A stretch of 64,000 bases of DNA from an uncultured Bacilli bacterium (GTDB lineage: Bacteria > Bacillota_I > Bacilli_A > RF39 > UBA660): assembly GCA_934097085.1 (NCBI GenBank), contig CAKONK010000006.1, positions 18,939-82,938 of the forward strand, in the 5' to 3' direction. The notes under the pieces are model-generated. The model was given only the letters and a program-made list of their open reading frames with translations. It searched no databases and had not been told where the DNA came from. Position 1 is the stretch's first letter; every line of letters starts with the position of its first letter. Both the position numbers and the translations under genes were made by a program. Below, in pieces: positions 33,591 to 43,277 of the stretch.

Positions 33591-35207
33591 TTACTCTATA
33601 ACTTTCATTATAAGTGGAAGTATTTGTTTTTTACGAGACATTATACCTGGTAAAAATATTCCTTCATAAGCATCTTGTAAATTAAAGGCATTTTTTATTA
33701 AATTTTTACTATTTTCATTATAAATTACATAACTTCCCTTTTTCAAAATATCAGTTATAAATATTAATACTGCTTTATAATTTATTTCACTCATTTCATT
33801 TAATTCATTAATATAACTATCTATATCTTTTTCAATTTCATCAAAATCCATAGTGGTAATAACTGCTATACCATAATCTTTATCATTAACTGAATAATTT
33901 TTAAAATCTTGATGTATTAACTCTTTTACACTTAATCCCTTAATTGAGGATGCCTCTTTTAACATTTGAATTCCATATTCATTTATATCTACCTTTGCAA
34001 GTTTTGCAAGGTCTTTCGAAGATTTTATATCATCTTCAGTTGTAGTTGGTGAGGAAAATAAAAGTGTATCTGAAATTAATGCTGATAATAAAAGACCTGC
34101 AATATCTCTTGGTATTTTAATTCTTTCTTTTATAAATTGTTCATATATAATCGTAGCGGTACATCCAAGCGGTTTACATAAAAATGTAATTGGTTCTTTA
34201 GTACCTATATCACCAAGATTATGATGATCCACTATCTCTAATATTTCAGCTTCCTCAAGTCCATCAATAGATTGAGAATATGTATTATGGTCTACTAAAA
34301 TAACTTTTTTCTTTTCATATTCATTCATATGAGTTACTTTAATAACTCCTAAACATTCATTATTATCTTTAACAACTGGATAATTTGTATAACTTATTCT
34401 TTTTGTAAGTGATAAAAAATCAGTATAATAAGAATGAATATTAACAGTAGTAAGATTTCCCTCATTATTACATAAATTCTTAATATAACCAGTATTTGGA
34501 AGTAAAAAGCATATTGTTGCCGTAGAATGATTGCAAGTAATAATTGTTACATTATTTTTTCTAGCTTTTTTTAATAATCTTTCTGGAAGTACTCTTCCCC
34601 TTGTTAAAATAATTAATTTTACCTTTTTACTTATAGCATTTTCTATTATATGATATCTATCTCCGACTACTAAAATAGTATTTTCATCAAGTTCATTTTT
34701 TCTTGAAAACTCTTCATTTGAGCAAGTTATATAAATTGTTTTACCTAAAACTTCATCAATTTGTCCACATAAAATAGTTCCATCTAAAAGTTCTAATATA
34801 TTTTTAAGTGATGTATGAAGTGTAGTTTTATCTTCGAGTGCAAGATAATTTACAACATCCTTTAAATTTATATAACCAGTTAATATCTTCTTTTCATCTA
34901 CAAGTGGTATAGCATTTAAATCTTTATCTTTCATAAATTTAATAGTATTACCTATACTTTCATATTCATTTATAAAGGCACCTTTTTCATATTTTAAATC
35001 TTTTATTTGTACTTTAACATCATTTAAATATGAAGGAACAGGTGTATTAAAATAATTTAAAACATATTTTGTTCCATTATTAACTTGACCTATAACTTTA
35101 GGTGTTGCAGGTATTCCTTGCATATTTTTAAGGTATGCTAAAGCAATTGCACTACATACTGAATCTGTATCTGGATTTTTATGACCAAAAACATATATTT
35201 GTTTCAT
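33591..35207 (-). CDS. ppaC: Manganese-dependent inorganic pyrophosphatase with CBS/DRTGG insert
   Basis: 538 residues of the DHH family II type. FGHKNPDTDSVCSAIA (7-22) and IVDHHNLGD are the metal and DHH motifs, and the DHHA2-like C-terminus (about 430-538) closes the active site. Between them lie two CBS segments (about 70-135 and 255-300) and a DRTGG region, the layout of nucleotide-regulated PPases where AMP/ADP inhibit and ATP activates. It hydrolyses pyrophosphate released by biosynthesis. It stands alone in this window with no sign of damage. Confidence 0.92.
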   Translation of the reverse strand: MKQIYVFGHKNPDTDSVCSAIALAYLKNMQGIPATPKVIGQVNNGTKYVLNYFNTPVPSYLNDVKVQIKDLKYEKGAFINEYESIGNTIKFMKDKDLNAIPLVDEKKILTGYINLKDVVNYLALEDKTTLHTSLKNILELLDGTILCGQIDEVLGKTIYITCSNEEFSRKNELDENTILVVGDRYHIIENAISKKVKLIILTRGRVLPERLLKKARKNNVTIITCNHSTATICFLLPNTGYIKNLCNNEGNLTTVNIHSYYTDFLSLTKRISYTNYPVVKDNNECLGVIKVTHMNEYEKKKVILVDHNTYSQSIDGLEEAEILEIVDHHNLGDIGTKEPITFLCKPLGCTATIIYEQFIKERIKIPRDIAGLLLSALISDTLLFSSPTTTEDDIKSSKDLAKLAKVDINEYGIQMLKEASSIKGLSVKELIHQDFKNYSVNDKDYGIAVITTMDFDEIEKDIDSYINELNEMSEINYKAVLIFITDILKKGSYVIYNENSKNLIKNAFNLQDAYEGIFLPGIMSRKKQILPLIMKVIE

Positions 35208-35364
35208 CTACTATCACCATATTAATGGTATCATATTTTTGATAAAATTTAAATAAAAAATTGGATTATACAGAATTGAAAAAAATATAAATTAATAGTT
35301 TTGTTAAAGATTACCATACTAATAAAGATAATAATATGATAAAATATGTTTGATTGGAGGAAGT

Positions 35365-37311
35365 ATGTTTAAATTAGTTAGTAAATTCTCCCCTGCTGGA
35401 GATCAAAATGAAGCAATAGATAAATTAGTGGATGGCTTAAATAATCATGAAAAAAATCAAGTTCTTTTGGGAGCCACTGGTACGGGAAAAACCTTTACAA
35501 TTGCTAATGTTATAGAAAAAACTGGTAAACCTACTTTAGTTTTATCACATAATAAAACACTTGCTGGACAACTTTATGCCGAACTTAAGGAAATGTTTCC
35601 AGAAAACCATGTAGAATACTTTGTATCATACTATGATTATTACCAACCAGAGGCATATGTACCATCATCAGATACATATATTGAAAAAGATTCCTCAATA
35701 AATGATGAAATCGATGAACTAAGACATAAAGCAACTTCTGCGCTTATTAATTATGATGATGTAATAGTTGTATCAAGTGTATCATGTATATATAATATAG
35801 GTCAAAAAGAAGATTACGAAAAAAATATGTTTGTTATAAATATTGGTGATACATTTTCAAGAAATTTTATTATTAATAAACTAGTTGATATGACTTATGA
35901 AAGAAATGAACTTGATTTTCATCGTGGAACATTTAGAGTTCGTGGAAATAGTATTGATATAGTTCCAATCAATGAAAAAAGTGAAGCAATAAGAATTGAT
36001 TTGGATGATGATAAAGTTGAAAGTATTACTATATTTGACCCTCTTACAGGAAGTGTCCTTAAAAGAAAACAAACTGTTATAATATCTCCAGCATCACTTT
36101 TTGTAACAAGTAAAGAAACTTTAGAAAAAGCAGTAGCTAATATCAAAAAAGAACTCGATGAAAGACTTAAAGAACTTCATGAAAATGGTAAACTTATCGA
36201 GGAACAAAGATTAAAAGAAAGAACTAACTATGATATGGAAATGCTTCTTGAAACAGGATTTTGTAATGGAATCGAAAACTATTCAAGGCACCTATCTTTA
36301 AAGGAAGCCGGAGAAACGCCAACAACTCTTATGGACTTTTTCCCTAAAGACTACCTTTTAGTAATTGATGAAAGTCATGTAACCCTCCCTCAAGTACGAG
36401 CAATGTATAATGGAGATAGAATGCGTAAACAAACTTTAGTGGATTATGGGTTTAGACTTCCCTCAGCTCTTGATAATAGACCATTAAAGTTCGAAGAATT
36501 TAATGAAAAAATTAATGAAGTTATATATGTATCAGCTACTCCTGGTGATTATGAACTATCACTTACTGGTGGAAAATATATAGAGCAAATTATAAGACCT
36601 ACAGGACTACTTGACCCTACTATTGAAGTTAAGAAAACTGAAGGACAAATTGATGATATAGTTTCACAAATTAATCTATGTAAAGAAAAAAATGAAAGAG
36701 TGTTAATTACTACATTAACTATCAAAATGAGTGAGGAACTAACAGATTATTTAAAAAATCTTAATATTAAAGTTGCTTATTTACATAATGAAATTAAAAC
36801 TTTAGATAGACTTAAAATTATTCACGATTTAAGATGTGGTAAATATGATTGTATTGTTGGTATTAACCTTTTAAGGGAGGGATTAGATATTCCTGAAGTA
36901 AGCCTTATTTGTATACTTGATGCTGATAAACAAGGTTTTTTACGAAGCACAAGAAGTTTAATTCAAACTATCGGAAGGGCCGCAAGAAATAAAAATGGTC
37001 ATGTTATTATGTATGCTGATACTATTTCAGATGCTATGAATGAAGCAATTAAAGAAACCTCAAGAAGAAGATCCATTCAAGAAAAATATAATAAAGACCA
37101 TGGAATTATTCCTCAAACAATTATAAAAAGTATTAAAGATATACCTACTACTGATGAAGAAAATAAGGAAAGCAAGAAAATGAGTAAACAATCTAAGAAA
37201 GAAATGCTAATTAAAATAGAAAATGAAATGAAAGAGGCTGCTAAAGCATTAGACTTTGAAAAAGCAATGGAACTTCGAGATATTTTATTTGAACTAAAAG
37301 AAAAGAAATAA
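35365..37311 (+). CDS. uvrB: UvrABC system protein B
   Basis: 648 residues: Walker A GATGTGKT near the N-terminus (VLLGATGTGKTFT), the DNA-binding hairpin region (YVSYYDYYQPEAYVPSSDTYIEKD), helicase motifs IDESHVTLPQVRAMYNGDR and TIGRAARNKNG, and the C-terminal UVR domain (KEAAKALDFEKAMELRDILFELK) that contacts UvrC. Start ATG 35365 follows TTGGAGGAAGT; the upstream in-frame codon at 35350 is less likely. No uvrA or uvrC is in the window. The 3' end forms a shared terminator with convergent queH. Confidence 0.96.
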   Translation: MFKLVSKFSPAGDQNEAIDKLVDGLNNHEKNQVLLGATGTGKTFTIANVIEKTGKPTLVLSHNKTLAGQLYAELKEMFPENHVEYFVSYYDYYQPEAYVPSSDTYIEKDSSINDEIDELRHKATSALINYDDVIVVSSVSCIYNIGQKEDYEKNMFVINIGDTFSRNFIINKLVDMTYERNELDFHRGTFRVRGNSIDIVPINEKSEAIRIDLDDDKVESITIFDPLTGSVLKRKQTVIISPASLFVTSKETLEKAVANIKKELDERLKELHENGKLIEEQRLKERTNYDMEMLLETGFCNGIENYSRHLSLKEAGETPTTLMDFFPKDYLLVIDESHVTLPQVRAMYNGDRMRKQTLVDYGFRLPSALDNRPLKFEEFNEKINEVIYVSATPGDYELSLTGGKYIEQIIRPTGLLDPTIEVKKTEGQIDDIVSQINLCKEKNERVLITTLTIKMSEELTDYLKNLNIKVAYLHNEIKTLDRLKIIHDLRCGKYDCIVGINLLREGLDIPEVSLICILDADKQGFLRSTRSLIQTIGRAARNKNGHVIMYADTISDAMNEAIKETSRRRSIQEKYNKDHGIIPQTIIKSIKDIPTTDEENKESKKMSKQSKKEMLIKIENEMKEAAKALDFEKAMELRDILFELKEKK

Positions 37312-37335
37312 ATTACAAACTAGTTTATTTCTTTT
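37301..37335. terminator. Bidirectional terminator formed by the ends of uvrB and queH
   Basis: AAAAGAAATAAA (37301-37312) pairs perfectly with TTTATTTCTTTT (37324-37335). The last codons of both convergent genes make up the stem. Confidence 0.7.
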
Positions 37336-37934
37336 TTATTTTCTTTTGAATAAATACATCCACAATAATTTTGTCTATATAAATTATACTCTTTTGAGTA
37401 TTCAATAGATTTTTTATAGCCATCTTCTTTTTTAAAGTCCGAATATAAATACTTTATATCATATTTTTTCTCGAGCATATTCCCTATTTCATTTAATACT
37501 CGAGAATTTTTAAAAGGACTAACTGATAAAGTTGTACAAAAATAATCAAAATTATTTTCTTTAGCAAGAATTGCAGTCTTTTCCATCCTTAAAGTATAAC
37601 ACTTATGACATCTTTCTCCACCTTCGGGTATATTCTCCAAACCTTTAGCAATATTCTTAAATTTTTCATTTTCATAATCACAATCTAAAAATGATATTTG
37701 ATTTTTACTGGGAAATGACTTGATAAACCTTTTTTGTTCCTCTTTTCTTTTTTCATATTCAGAAAATGGTTCAATATTTGGATTATAATATAAAACGGTT
37801 ACTAAAAAGTAATCTGATAATCTTGCAAGTACTTGAGATGAGCAAGGTGCACAGCAACTATGTAATAAAACTCTAGGAGTTCCTTTTATATTTTTTATTA
37901 TGTCTTTAAAAACATTATCATAATTAATATTCAT
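37320..37934 (-). CDS. queH: Epoxyqueuosine reductase QueH
   Basis: About 204 residues from ATG 37934 (GAAAGGG upstream). It has the QueH pattern: HSCCAPCSS near the N-terminus, EGGERCHKCYTLR, CTTLSVSPFKN and the terminal YRQNYCGCIYS. The clustered cysteines bind an iron-sulfur cluster and a mononuclear iron. QueH performs the last step of queuosine synthesis in tRNA wobble positions, replacing QueG in many Firmicutes. Other que genes are outside the window. Confidence 0.92.
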   Translation of the reverse strand: MNINYDNVFKDIIKNIKGTPRVLLHSCCAPCSSQVLARLSDYFLVTVLYYNPNIEPFSEYEKRKEEQKRFIKSFPSKNQISFLDCDYENEKFKNIAKGLENIPEGGERCHKCYTLRMEKTAILAKENNFDYFCTTLSVSPFKNSRVLNEIGNMLEKKYDIKYLYSDFKKEDGYKKSIEYSKEYNLYRQNYCGCIYSKENKKEIN

Positions 37935-38011
37935 ATTATTTTCCCTTTCACAAAGTATTTTATCACTTTTATCTTTAATTTCAAAGAAAAAGTACACCTT
38001 TTTGGCATACT

Positions 38012-39646
38012 TTAAACTTCTTGAACAACAGCTATAATCATTGGCTTACATTCAGTTTCTTCGTATAGGTATTTACCTAATTCCTCTCTAATTTGAGTTC
38101 TAATTAAATTATAATCAACATATTTAGGAGTTATATTATCATTAATAACCTTTTCACATATCTTTTTAATTTCCTCAATCATCTCTTTAGAATCTTTAAC
38201 ATAAATAAATCCACGAGTAACTATTTCAGGTCCTACCAAAAGAACTTTTTCTTTCTTGGATACAGTTGCACTAATTAAAACTATTCCATTTTCCGCTAAA
38301 ACTTCTCTATCTTTGATAACTAAATCGCCAATATCATCGGAACTTTTACCATCAATAAATATATCATCAACATTAAAGTGTTCAAATTTATCTTGAAGTA
38401 CTTTACCATCAATATTAACAACATCACCATTTTGTTTTAAAATGATATTTTCATTACTAATTCCTAATGAAGAAGCAACATTTGCATTACCTACCATATA
38501 ACGATAATCGCCTTTTACAGGCATATAGTATGTAGGATTTACAAGTTTTATCATAAGCATTAAATCCTCTTTTGAGGCATGTTGAAGTATTGAATAACTT
38601 TTAGGAATATCAACAACATTACAGCCATATTTTGCAAGTTCATTTTCTATTTTAACAAATAATTTTTCACTACTATCATATTTAGGTTCTGCAAAAACAA
38701 TAGTATCAGTCGGATGTAAATTTACAAATTTATCATAACCTGTAAATATCTTATTTATATTTGCATAGGGATTTGCTCTATCATCACTAATAAGAACAAT
38801 TGCATTACTATCTTTTAAATTACCTAGATCACCAATGATTCCCTCTTCAACAGTTAGATATTTATTCTCTATTGAATAGTTAATCATATTTTGTAATTTT
38901 TTACCCATAACAACTACTTTTCTATGAGTATTTGCACAAGCATTAAATATTTCTTCAATAGTATATAAATGATCTGGTAATACGCTGAAAATAATTCTTT
39001 TTTCATTATGTTTTATAATATCTTTGAAAAACGAAGTTAGTTTATGTTTCGGTGAGGTATGTCCCGGATTTTCAGAAAATATAGATTCACATAAAAGTGC
39101 AAGAACACCTTGTTTTCCAATGTATGCAATTTTTCCTAAATCCATTTCATAGTGTCCCATCATCGCTGGATCTATAGTAAAGTCTCCAGTATAACAAACT
39201 GACCCATCAGGTGTATTTAAAACATACATTACTGCATCTGGTACAGAATGTGACATTTCAATTGGAAATATTGAGCAAGCTCCAAAATTCATCTTTTTAT
39301 GAGCTTTTATTTCAATAATATTTTCCTCATTTACACCATCTTCTATTAAACAAAACTTAGTAAATTTTGTTGCATATATTTTAAGTGTTGGAATTTGATT
39401 TAATAAATCTACTACACTACCCATATTTTCTTGATGACCATGAGTTATGAATACACCCTTAATTCTTTTTTTATTTTTTATTAAATAACTAAAATCAGGT
39501 ATTATATAATCAATTCCTAAAAGATTACCTGTAGCATATTTTAAACCAGCATCAAAAACAAATATATCGTTATCTACCTCGACAACATAGCAGTTTTTTC
39601 CATTTTCATTTAAACCGCCCAAACCAAAAATTTTTATTTTACACAT
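38012..39646 (-). CDS. RNase J family protein with degenerate metal site
   Basis: About 544 residues with the whole RNase J layout (metallo-beta-lactamase, beta-CASP, C-terminal domain). The hallmark HGHEDHIG reads HGHQENMG, and the motif usually PVHGEYRH reads PVKGDYRY. The LLSDSTNAE block reads LLCESIFSE. At least two metal ligands are therefore changed, more than in Bacillus RNase J2. It may be a non-catalytic partner of an active RNase J encoded elsewhere. SHSVPDA and TGDF remain intact. Start ATG 39646 follows AAAGAGTGAT. Confidence 0.88.
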   Translation of the reverse strand: MCKIKIFGLGGLNENGKNCYVVEVDNDIFVFDAGLKYATGNLLGIDYIIPDFSYLIKNKKRIKGVFITHGHQENMGSVVDLLNQIPTLKIYATKFTKFCLIEDGVNEENIIEIKAHKKMNFGACSIFPIEMSHSVPDAVMYVLNTPDGSVCYTGDFTIDPAMMGHYEMDLGKIAYIGKQGVLALLCESIFSENPGHTSPKHKLTSFFKDIIKHNEKRIIFSVLPDHLYTIEEIFNACANTHRKVVVMGKKLQNMINYSIENKYLTVEEGIIGDLGNLKDSNAIVLISDDRANPYANINKIFTGYDKFVNLHPTDTIVFAEPKYDSSEKLFVKIENELAKYGCNVVDIPKSYSILQHASKEDLMLMIKLVNPTYYMPVKGDYRYMVGNANVASSLGISNENIILKQNGDVVNIDGKVLQDKFEHFNVDDIFIDGKSSDDIGDLVIKDREVLAENGIVLISATVSKKEKVLLVGPEIVTRGFIYVKDSKEMIEEIKKICEKVINDNITPKYVDYNLIRTQIREELGKYLYEETECKPMIIAVVQEV

Positions 39647-39773
39647 AATTATCACTCTTTTCTATAAAGTTTTCTTGGCTACAAGTATTTTACCAAATTA
39701 TCTGTAAAATATCAAGTAGCACAAATTTTGATATCAAAAATGCCATAAAACTAATCTTTTAATACAAAAGTGC

Positions 39774-39802
39774 TTGAAAGTTACTAAAACATTTGATAAA
39801 AT
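39774..39802 (+). promoter_or_regulatory. Promoter of rpsT
   Basis: TTGAAA (39774-39779), 17-base spacer, TAAAAT (39797-39802). Confidence 0.6.
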
Positions 39803-39831
39803 AGTTATGCAAAAAGGAAGGAAGAAAAATT

Positions 39832-40095
39832 ATGGCAAATATCAAAAGTTCAAAAAAAGCAATTAAAGTTATCGCAAAAAAAACTGATAATAACCATGAA
39901 GCAAAAGCTAAAGTTAAAAATTTAATCAAAGATATAGAAAAATTAATTGCCGCTGAAGATAAAGAAGGCGCTTCTAAGTTATATAAAGATTTTCAAAAAG
40001 CATGCGATAATGCATTAAGTAAAGGCTTAATTAAAGCTAATACTGCTGATAGACAAAAATCAAGATTATCATTAAAAATCAAAAATATGAAGTAG
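39832..40095 (+). CDS. rpsT: 30S ribosomal protein S20
   Basis: 87 residues of the S20 type: MANIKSSKKAIK at the start, helical body, and LIKANTADRQKSRLSLKI near the end. S20 binds the 16S rRNA 5' domain. It is a monocistronic gene with its own promoter, AAGGAAGG site and terminator. The length is normal, without the extra tail seen on S2 and L20. Confidence 0.95.
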   Translation: MANIKSSKKAIKVIAKKTDNNHEAKAKVKNLIKDIEKLIAAEDKEGASKLYKDFQKACDNALSKGLIKANTADRQKSRLSLKIKNMK

Positions 40096-40120
40096 TTAAT
40101 AAAAACTGCTTTTTTTATTT
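40093..40120 (+). terminator. Terminator of rpsT
   Basis: GTAGTT pairs with AACTGC (one G-U), followed by TTTTTTTATTT. Confidence 0.7.
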
Positions 40121-40144
40121 ATATTTTTTTGTTAAAATATTCTT

Positions 40145-41113
40145 ATGAAGAAATTTATTATTAGCATTATATGTGCTTTATTATTATTAGTTATATCATA
40201 TAAATCAAATTATATTAGTGATTTTATTGCCAAAAAAATTACAGGTAATCAAGAGGTAATTATAAAAGAAAAAAATGAATATGCCAAAAATGATAACTTT
40301 ATTTTTATTCAAAATACTGATAGTTTTGTACCATATTCCTATAATGATTTATTAAAAATAATCTACACCACTATTAACTATGGTTGGGACTTTTTTACCT
40401 TTTATTGCCCTAGTGAATATGAAAAATGTATCAATGATGTAGAAAACATTTCTAAAGATGACATTACCCTTACTCATATAAATAACTATGTTCATCCTTA
40501 TAATAGTTTTACCAATATTAAAACAAGTATAATGGAATCTGGTGAAATAACAATTGAAATAAACTATCTATATAATAAAGAGCAAATTGCCAAAATCGAA
40601 GATAAAACAAACTCACTATTAAAGGAGCTTATAAATGATAATATGACAAATTATGAAAAAATTAAAGTATTACATGACCATATAATAAACAATGCAAAAT
40701 ATGATGTTGAAAGAAATAAAAATGGAGATAGTAAATACTTATCATATCTTGCTTATGGTCCCTTATTCGAAGGTTATGCCACTTGCAACGGCTATACAGA
40801 CTTAATGGCAATTTATTTAACAAAACTTGGTATTCCAAATTATAAAATAGCTACCACTAAAAGTTCTAAAAGTTCTTCGAATGGACATATTTGGAACGCA
40901 GTAAATCTTGATGGAAAATTTTTACATTTAGACCTAACTTGGGATGACCCAGTTAGTGATGATGGTAAAGATTATTTATATCATAAGTACTTTTTAATTG
41001 ATACTAAATCACTTATGGAAGTTGATTCAGGTAAAGTAGAAATCGAAGAACATAACTTTGATAAAAATTATTACCTAGAATTTAATGATAAAATTATTGA
41101 ACTAAAAAAATAA
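40145..41113 (+). CDS. Exported transglutaminase-domain protein, probably leaderless
   Basis: 322 residues. A short N-terminal membrane anchor (about 4-20), a spacer, and a transglutaminase core with Cys214 (GYATCNGYTDLMAIYL), His248 (SSNGHIWNAV) and Asp263 (LHLDLTWDD) are present. It resembles cell-surface peptidase-like transglutaminases of Firmicutes that process peptidoglycan-linked or protein substrates. TAAAAT at 40133-40138 is followed by six bases and the ATG, with no ribosome site, so the mRNA would be leaderless. A convergent terminator shared with miaA follows. Confidence 0.85.
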   Translation: MKKFIISIICALLLLVISYKSNYISDFIAKKITGNQEVIIKEKNEYAKNDNFIFIQNTDSFVPYSYNDLLKIIYTTINYGWDFFTFYCPSEYEKCINDVENISKDDITLTHINNYVHPYNSFTNIKTSIMESGEITIEINYLYNKEQIAKIEDKTNSLLKELINDNMTNYEKIKVLHDHIINNAKYDVERNKNGDSKYLSYLAYGPLFEGYATCNGYTDLMAIYLTKLGIPNYKIATTKSSKSSSNGHIWNAVNLDGKFLHLDLTWDDPVSDDGKDYLYHKYFLIDTKSLMEVDSGKVEIEEHNFDKNYYLEFNDKIIELKK

Positions 41114-41134
41114 AGAAACTACTCTTTATTTTTT
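41105..41134. terminator. Bidirectional terminator between the 40145 gene and miaA
   Basis: AAAAAATAAAG (41105-41115) pairs perfectly with CTTTATTTTTT (41124-41134). Confidence 0.75.
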
Positions 41135-41976
41135 GTTTGAATAAAATTAATAACTTCATTTTCAGTTTGAGAAAAATCATTAAAATTTGTATTAAACCAA
41201 GTAACTGGTAATTGATTATTAAACCAAGTATATTGTCTTTTTACATAATGTCTAGTATTTTTCTTAATTAATTCAATTGCCTCATTTAACTGTATTTCAC
41301 CATTTAAATACTTTATTATTTCTTTATAACCAATTGCTCTTTTTAAAATATTACTTTCAGGGTATTTTTCATATAAATTTTTTACCTCATTTAAAAGTCC
41401 ATTTTCTATCATTTTATCAACTCTTTTATTACATCTATCATATAAAATGTCTCTATCACATGTAAGGCCAATAAATATTGCATCATATACAGAAGCATCT
41501 TTATTAGTTTCCGTTTTTTCACGATTTAAAAAGTTTATTAATCTTACTCTATTATTTTTATGTAAGTTATGATTAGGATCTTTTTTATTTGCTAAAGCAA
41601 AAAGTTCATCATTAGTTAAATCATCATAATTATTTTTATGCATTTTTTCAAATTTATAATCGTATAATAAAGCTTTTATGTATAACCCTGTTCCTCCGAC
41701 AATAACTATATTTTTACCCTCATATTTATTTAAAATATTTCTTGCATCATTTTGATAATCGCTTACACTATAGTCTTCATTTGGACTCACTATATCAAAC
41801 AAAAAATGCTTTCTTTCACCCATTTCCTCTTTAGTTATTTTAGCACTTCCGATATCAAGTTCTTTATAAATTTGCGTTGCATCAGCATTAAGTACTATTG
41901 CATCAAATTTTTCCGCAAGAGTTTCAGAAAGTTTTGTTTTACCAATTCCCGTAGGACCACATACACATATAATCAT
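41119..41976 (-). CDS. miaA: tRNA dimethylallyltransferase
   Basis: About 285 residues: P-loop CGPTGIGKTKLS near the start, the NADATQIYKELDIGSAKIT block, VGGTGLYIKALLYDY, and RAIGYKEI with the C-terminal KRQYTWF. MiaA transfers a dimethylallyl group to A37 of UNN-reading tRNAs. I begin it at ATG 41976 after AAAGGAAAAG; the 16 residues upstream are not family-like. Its promoter (TTGCAT 42019-42024, 17 bases, TATAAT 41996-42001) overlaps that of divergent tmcAL. Confidence 0.94.
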   Translation of the reverse strand: MIICVCGPTGIGKTKLSETLAEKFDAIVLNADATQIYKELDIGSAKITKEEMGERKHFLFDIVSPNEDYSVSDYQNDARNILNKYEGKNIVIVGGTGLYIKALLYDYKFEKMHKNNYDDLTNDELFALANKKDPNHNLHKNNRVRLINFLNREKTETNKDASVYDAIFIGLTCDRDILYDRCNKRVDKMIENGLLNEVKNLYEKYPESNILKRAIGYKEIIKYLNGEIQLNEAIELIKKNTRHYVKRQYTWFNNQLPVTWFNTNFNDFSQTENEVINFIQTKNKE

Positions 41977-41995
41977 AACTTTTCCTTTCACAATT

Positions 41996-42038
41996 ATTAT
42001 AAATATAAATTGACAAATATGCAAATATTTTATATATT
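41996..42038. promoter_or_regulatory. Overlapping divergent promoters of miaA and tmcAL
   Basis: Minus: TTGCAT (42019-42024), 17 bases, TATAAT (41996-42001). Plus: TTGACA (42010-42015), 17 bases, TATATT (42033-42038). The two -35 regions interlock, so both genes cannot initiate freely at once. Confidence 0.7.
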
Positions 42039-42044
42039 AAGTTC

Positions 42045-43148
42045 ATGGAAATAATAGGTTTAATCGCGGAATATAATCCGCTACATAATGGGCATTTGTA
42101 CCATATCAATAAAATTAAAGAAAAATATCCAGATAGTTTACTTGTTTTAGTACTTAATGGATACTTTTTACAAAGAGGTGAAGTTTCAATTATATCAAAA
42201 TATGATAAAGCACTCTTAGCTTTAGAATATGGAGTTGATATAGTAATAAGTCTTCCTACTTTATATGGAGTTCAAAGTGCTGATACTTTTGCTGATATCT
42301 CTATTAAGTTACTTAACTATTTAAAAGTTAATAAAATTATTTTTGGTAGTGAAACAAATGATATAAATAAACTTACATTACTTGCTAAAAAGTCTCTAGA
42401 ACTTGATGAAAGTGATGATTTAAAAAAGACTTTAAAAAGTGGTATTAATTACCCTACGGCTCTTAGTAAAGTTATAAATGAATCATTTACATATAACTCT
42501 AATGATCTTTTGGGAATATGTTATATAAAATCAATTATCAAAAATAGTTTTAATATTAAAGCAGAAACTATTCAAAGAACGAATGATTATTTAGATACTA
42601 ACTCTTGTGAAGATATTGTTAGTGCTTCGAATATAAGGCAAAAAATAAAGGACAACATTGATATTTCAAAACATTTACCTACTCTTTCAAAAGAAAAAAT
42701 ATGTACTTATGATGAAACTTTATTATTTAATCTAATTAAAATTTTAATTCTTAATGATAACATATCTGATATTTTAGATGTAGATATAAACTTATATAAT
42801 ATGCTTAAAAATAATATTCAAAATGTTAATAATATGGAAGAACTTTTAAAGGTATTAAAGTCTAAAAAATATACTTATAACAAACTTAACAGAATGCTTA
42901 TTCATATTCTTCTTGGAATTAAAAAAGAATATACTAAAGAAGATATTTCTTATTTAAATATAATTGGTTTAAGTCAAAATGGTAAAAAATATTTAAATAG
43001 TATAAAAAAAGATATTGTTATTCCACTTAAGCCCGATAAAAACTCTATTATTTATAAACTAGATATTAAATCAAGCATTATTTATGATATGTTAACTAGC
43101 AAAAATGAATATAAAAAAGAACTAGCAAATAAACCAATTATTTACTAG
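42045..43148 (+). CDS. tmcAL: tRNA(Met) cytidine acetate ligase TmcAL
   Basis: 367 residues. The nucleotidyltransferase HxGH motif appears as HNGHLYHI (14-21) after IGLIAEYNPL, with FLQRGEVSIISKYDKA, GSETN and SASNIRQ blocks typical of YlbM/TmcAL. The enzyme uses ATP and acetate to make N4-acetylcytidine at the wobble position of elongator tRNA-Met. The -10 box TATATT ends 6 bases before ATG and no ribosome site is present, predicting a leaderless mRNA. Its last nine codons and terminator are duplicated 757 bases downstream, behind the DinJ-YafQ pair. Confidence 0.93.
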   Translation: MEIIGLIAEYNPLHNGHLYHINKIKEKYPDSLLVLVLNGYFLQRGEVSIISKYDKALLALEYGVDIVISLPTLYGVQSADTFADISIKLLNYLKVNKIIFGSETNDINKLTLLAKKSLELDESDDLKKTLKSGINYPTALSKVINESFTYNSNDLLGICYIKSIIKNSFNIKAETIQRTNDYLDTNSCEDIVSASNIRQKIKDNIDISKHLPTLSKEKICTYDETLLFNLIKILILNDNISDILDVDINLYNMLKNNIQNVNNMEELLKVLKSKKYTYNKLNRMLIHILLGIKKEYTKEDISYLNIIGLSQNGKKYLNSIKKDIVIPLKPDKNSIIYKLDIKSSIIYDMLTSKNEYKKELANKPIIY

Positions 43149-43156
43149 TTTTTTTG
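43119..43156 (+). repeat. 38-bp direct repeat, left copy: 3' end and terminator of tmcAL
   Basis: Encodes ELANKPIIY-stop and the hairpin AACTAG-AAATAA / TTATTT-CTAGTT with a T run. The copy at 43876-43913 is nearly identical; the main coding difference is AAA versus AAG, a silent change. Confidence 0.85.
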
Positions 43157-43218
43157 TTTTAAAAATATCGTAATGTATATATTTGATATATATTATATAT
43201 ACATTGTGTATATTTTTA

Positions 43219-43247
43219 TTGACAAATCATAATATATATGGTATAAA
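43219..43247 (+). promoter_or_regulatory. Promoter and operator region of the DinJ-YafQ pair
   Basis: TTGACA, 17-base spacer, TATAAA. Just upstream, TGTATATAT and ATATATACA (about 43174-43203) form an inverted repeat suited to a ribbon-helix-helix repressor. Confidence 0.7.
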
Positions 43248-43277
43248 TAATATGTAACAAAAAGGCAGGTGAAAAAA

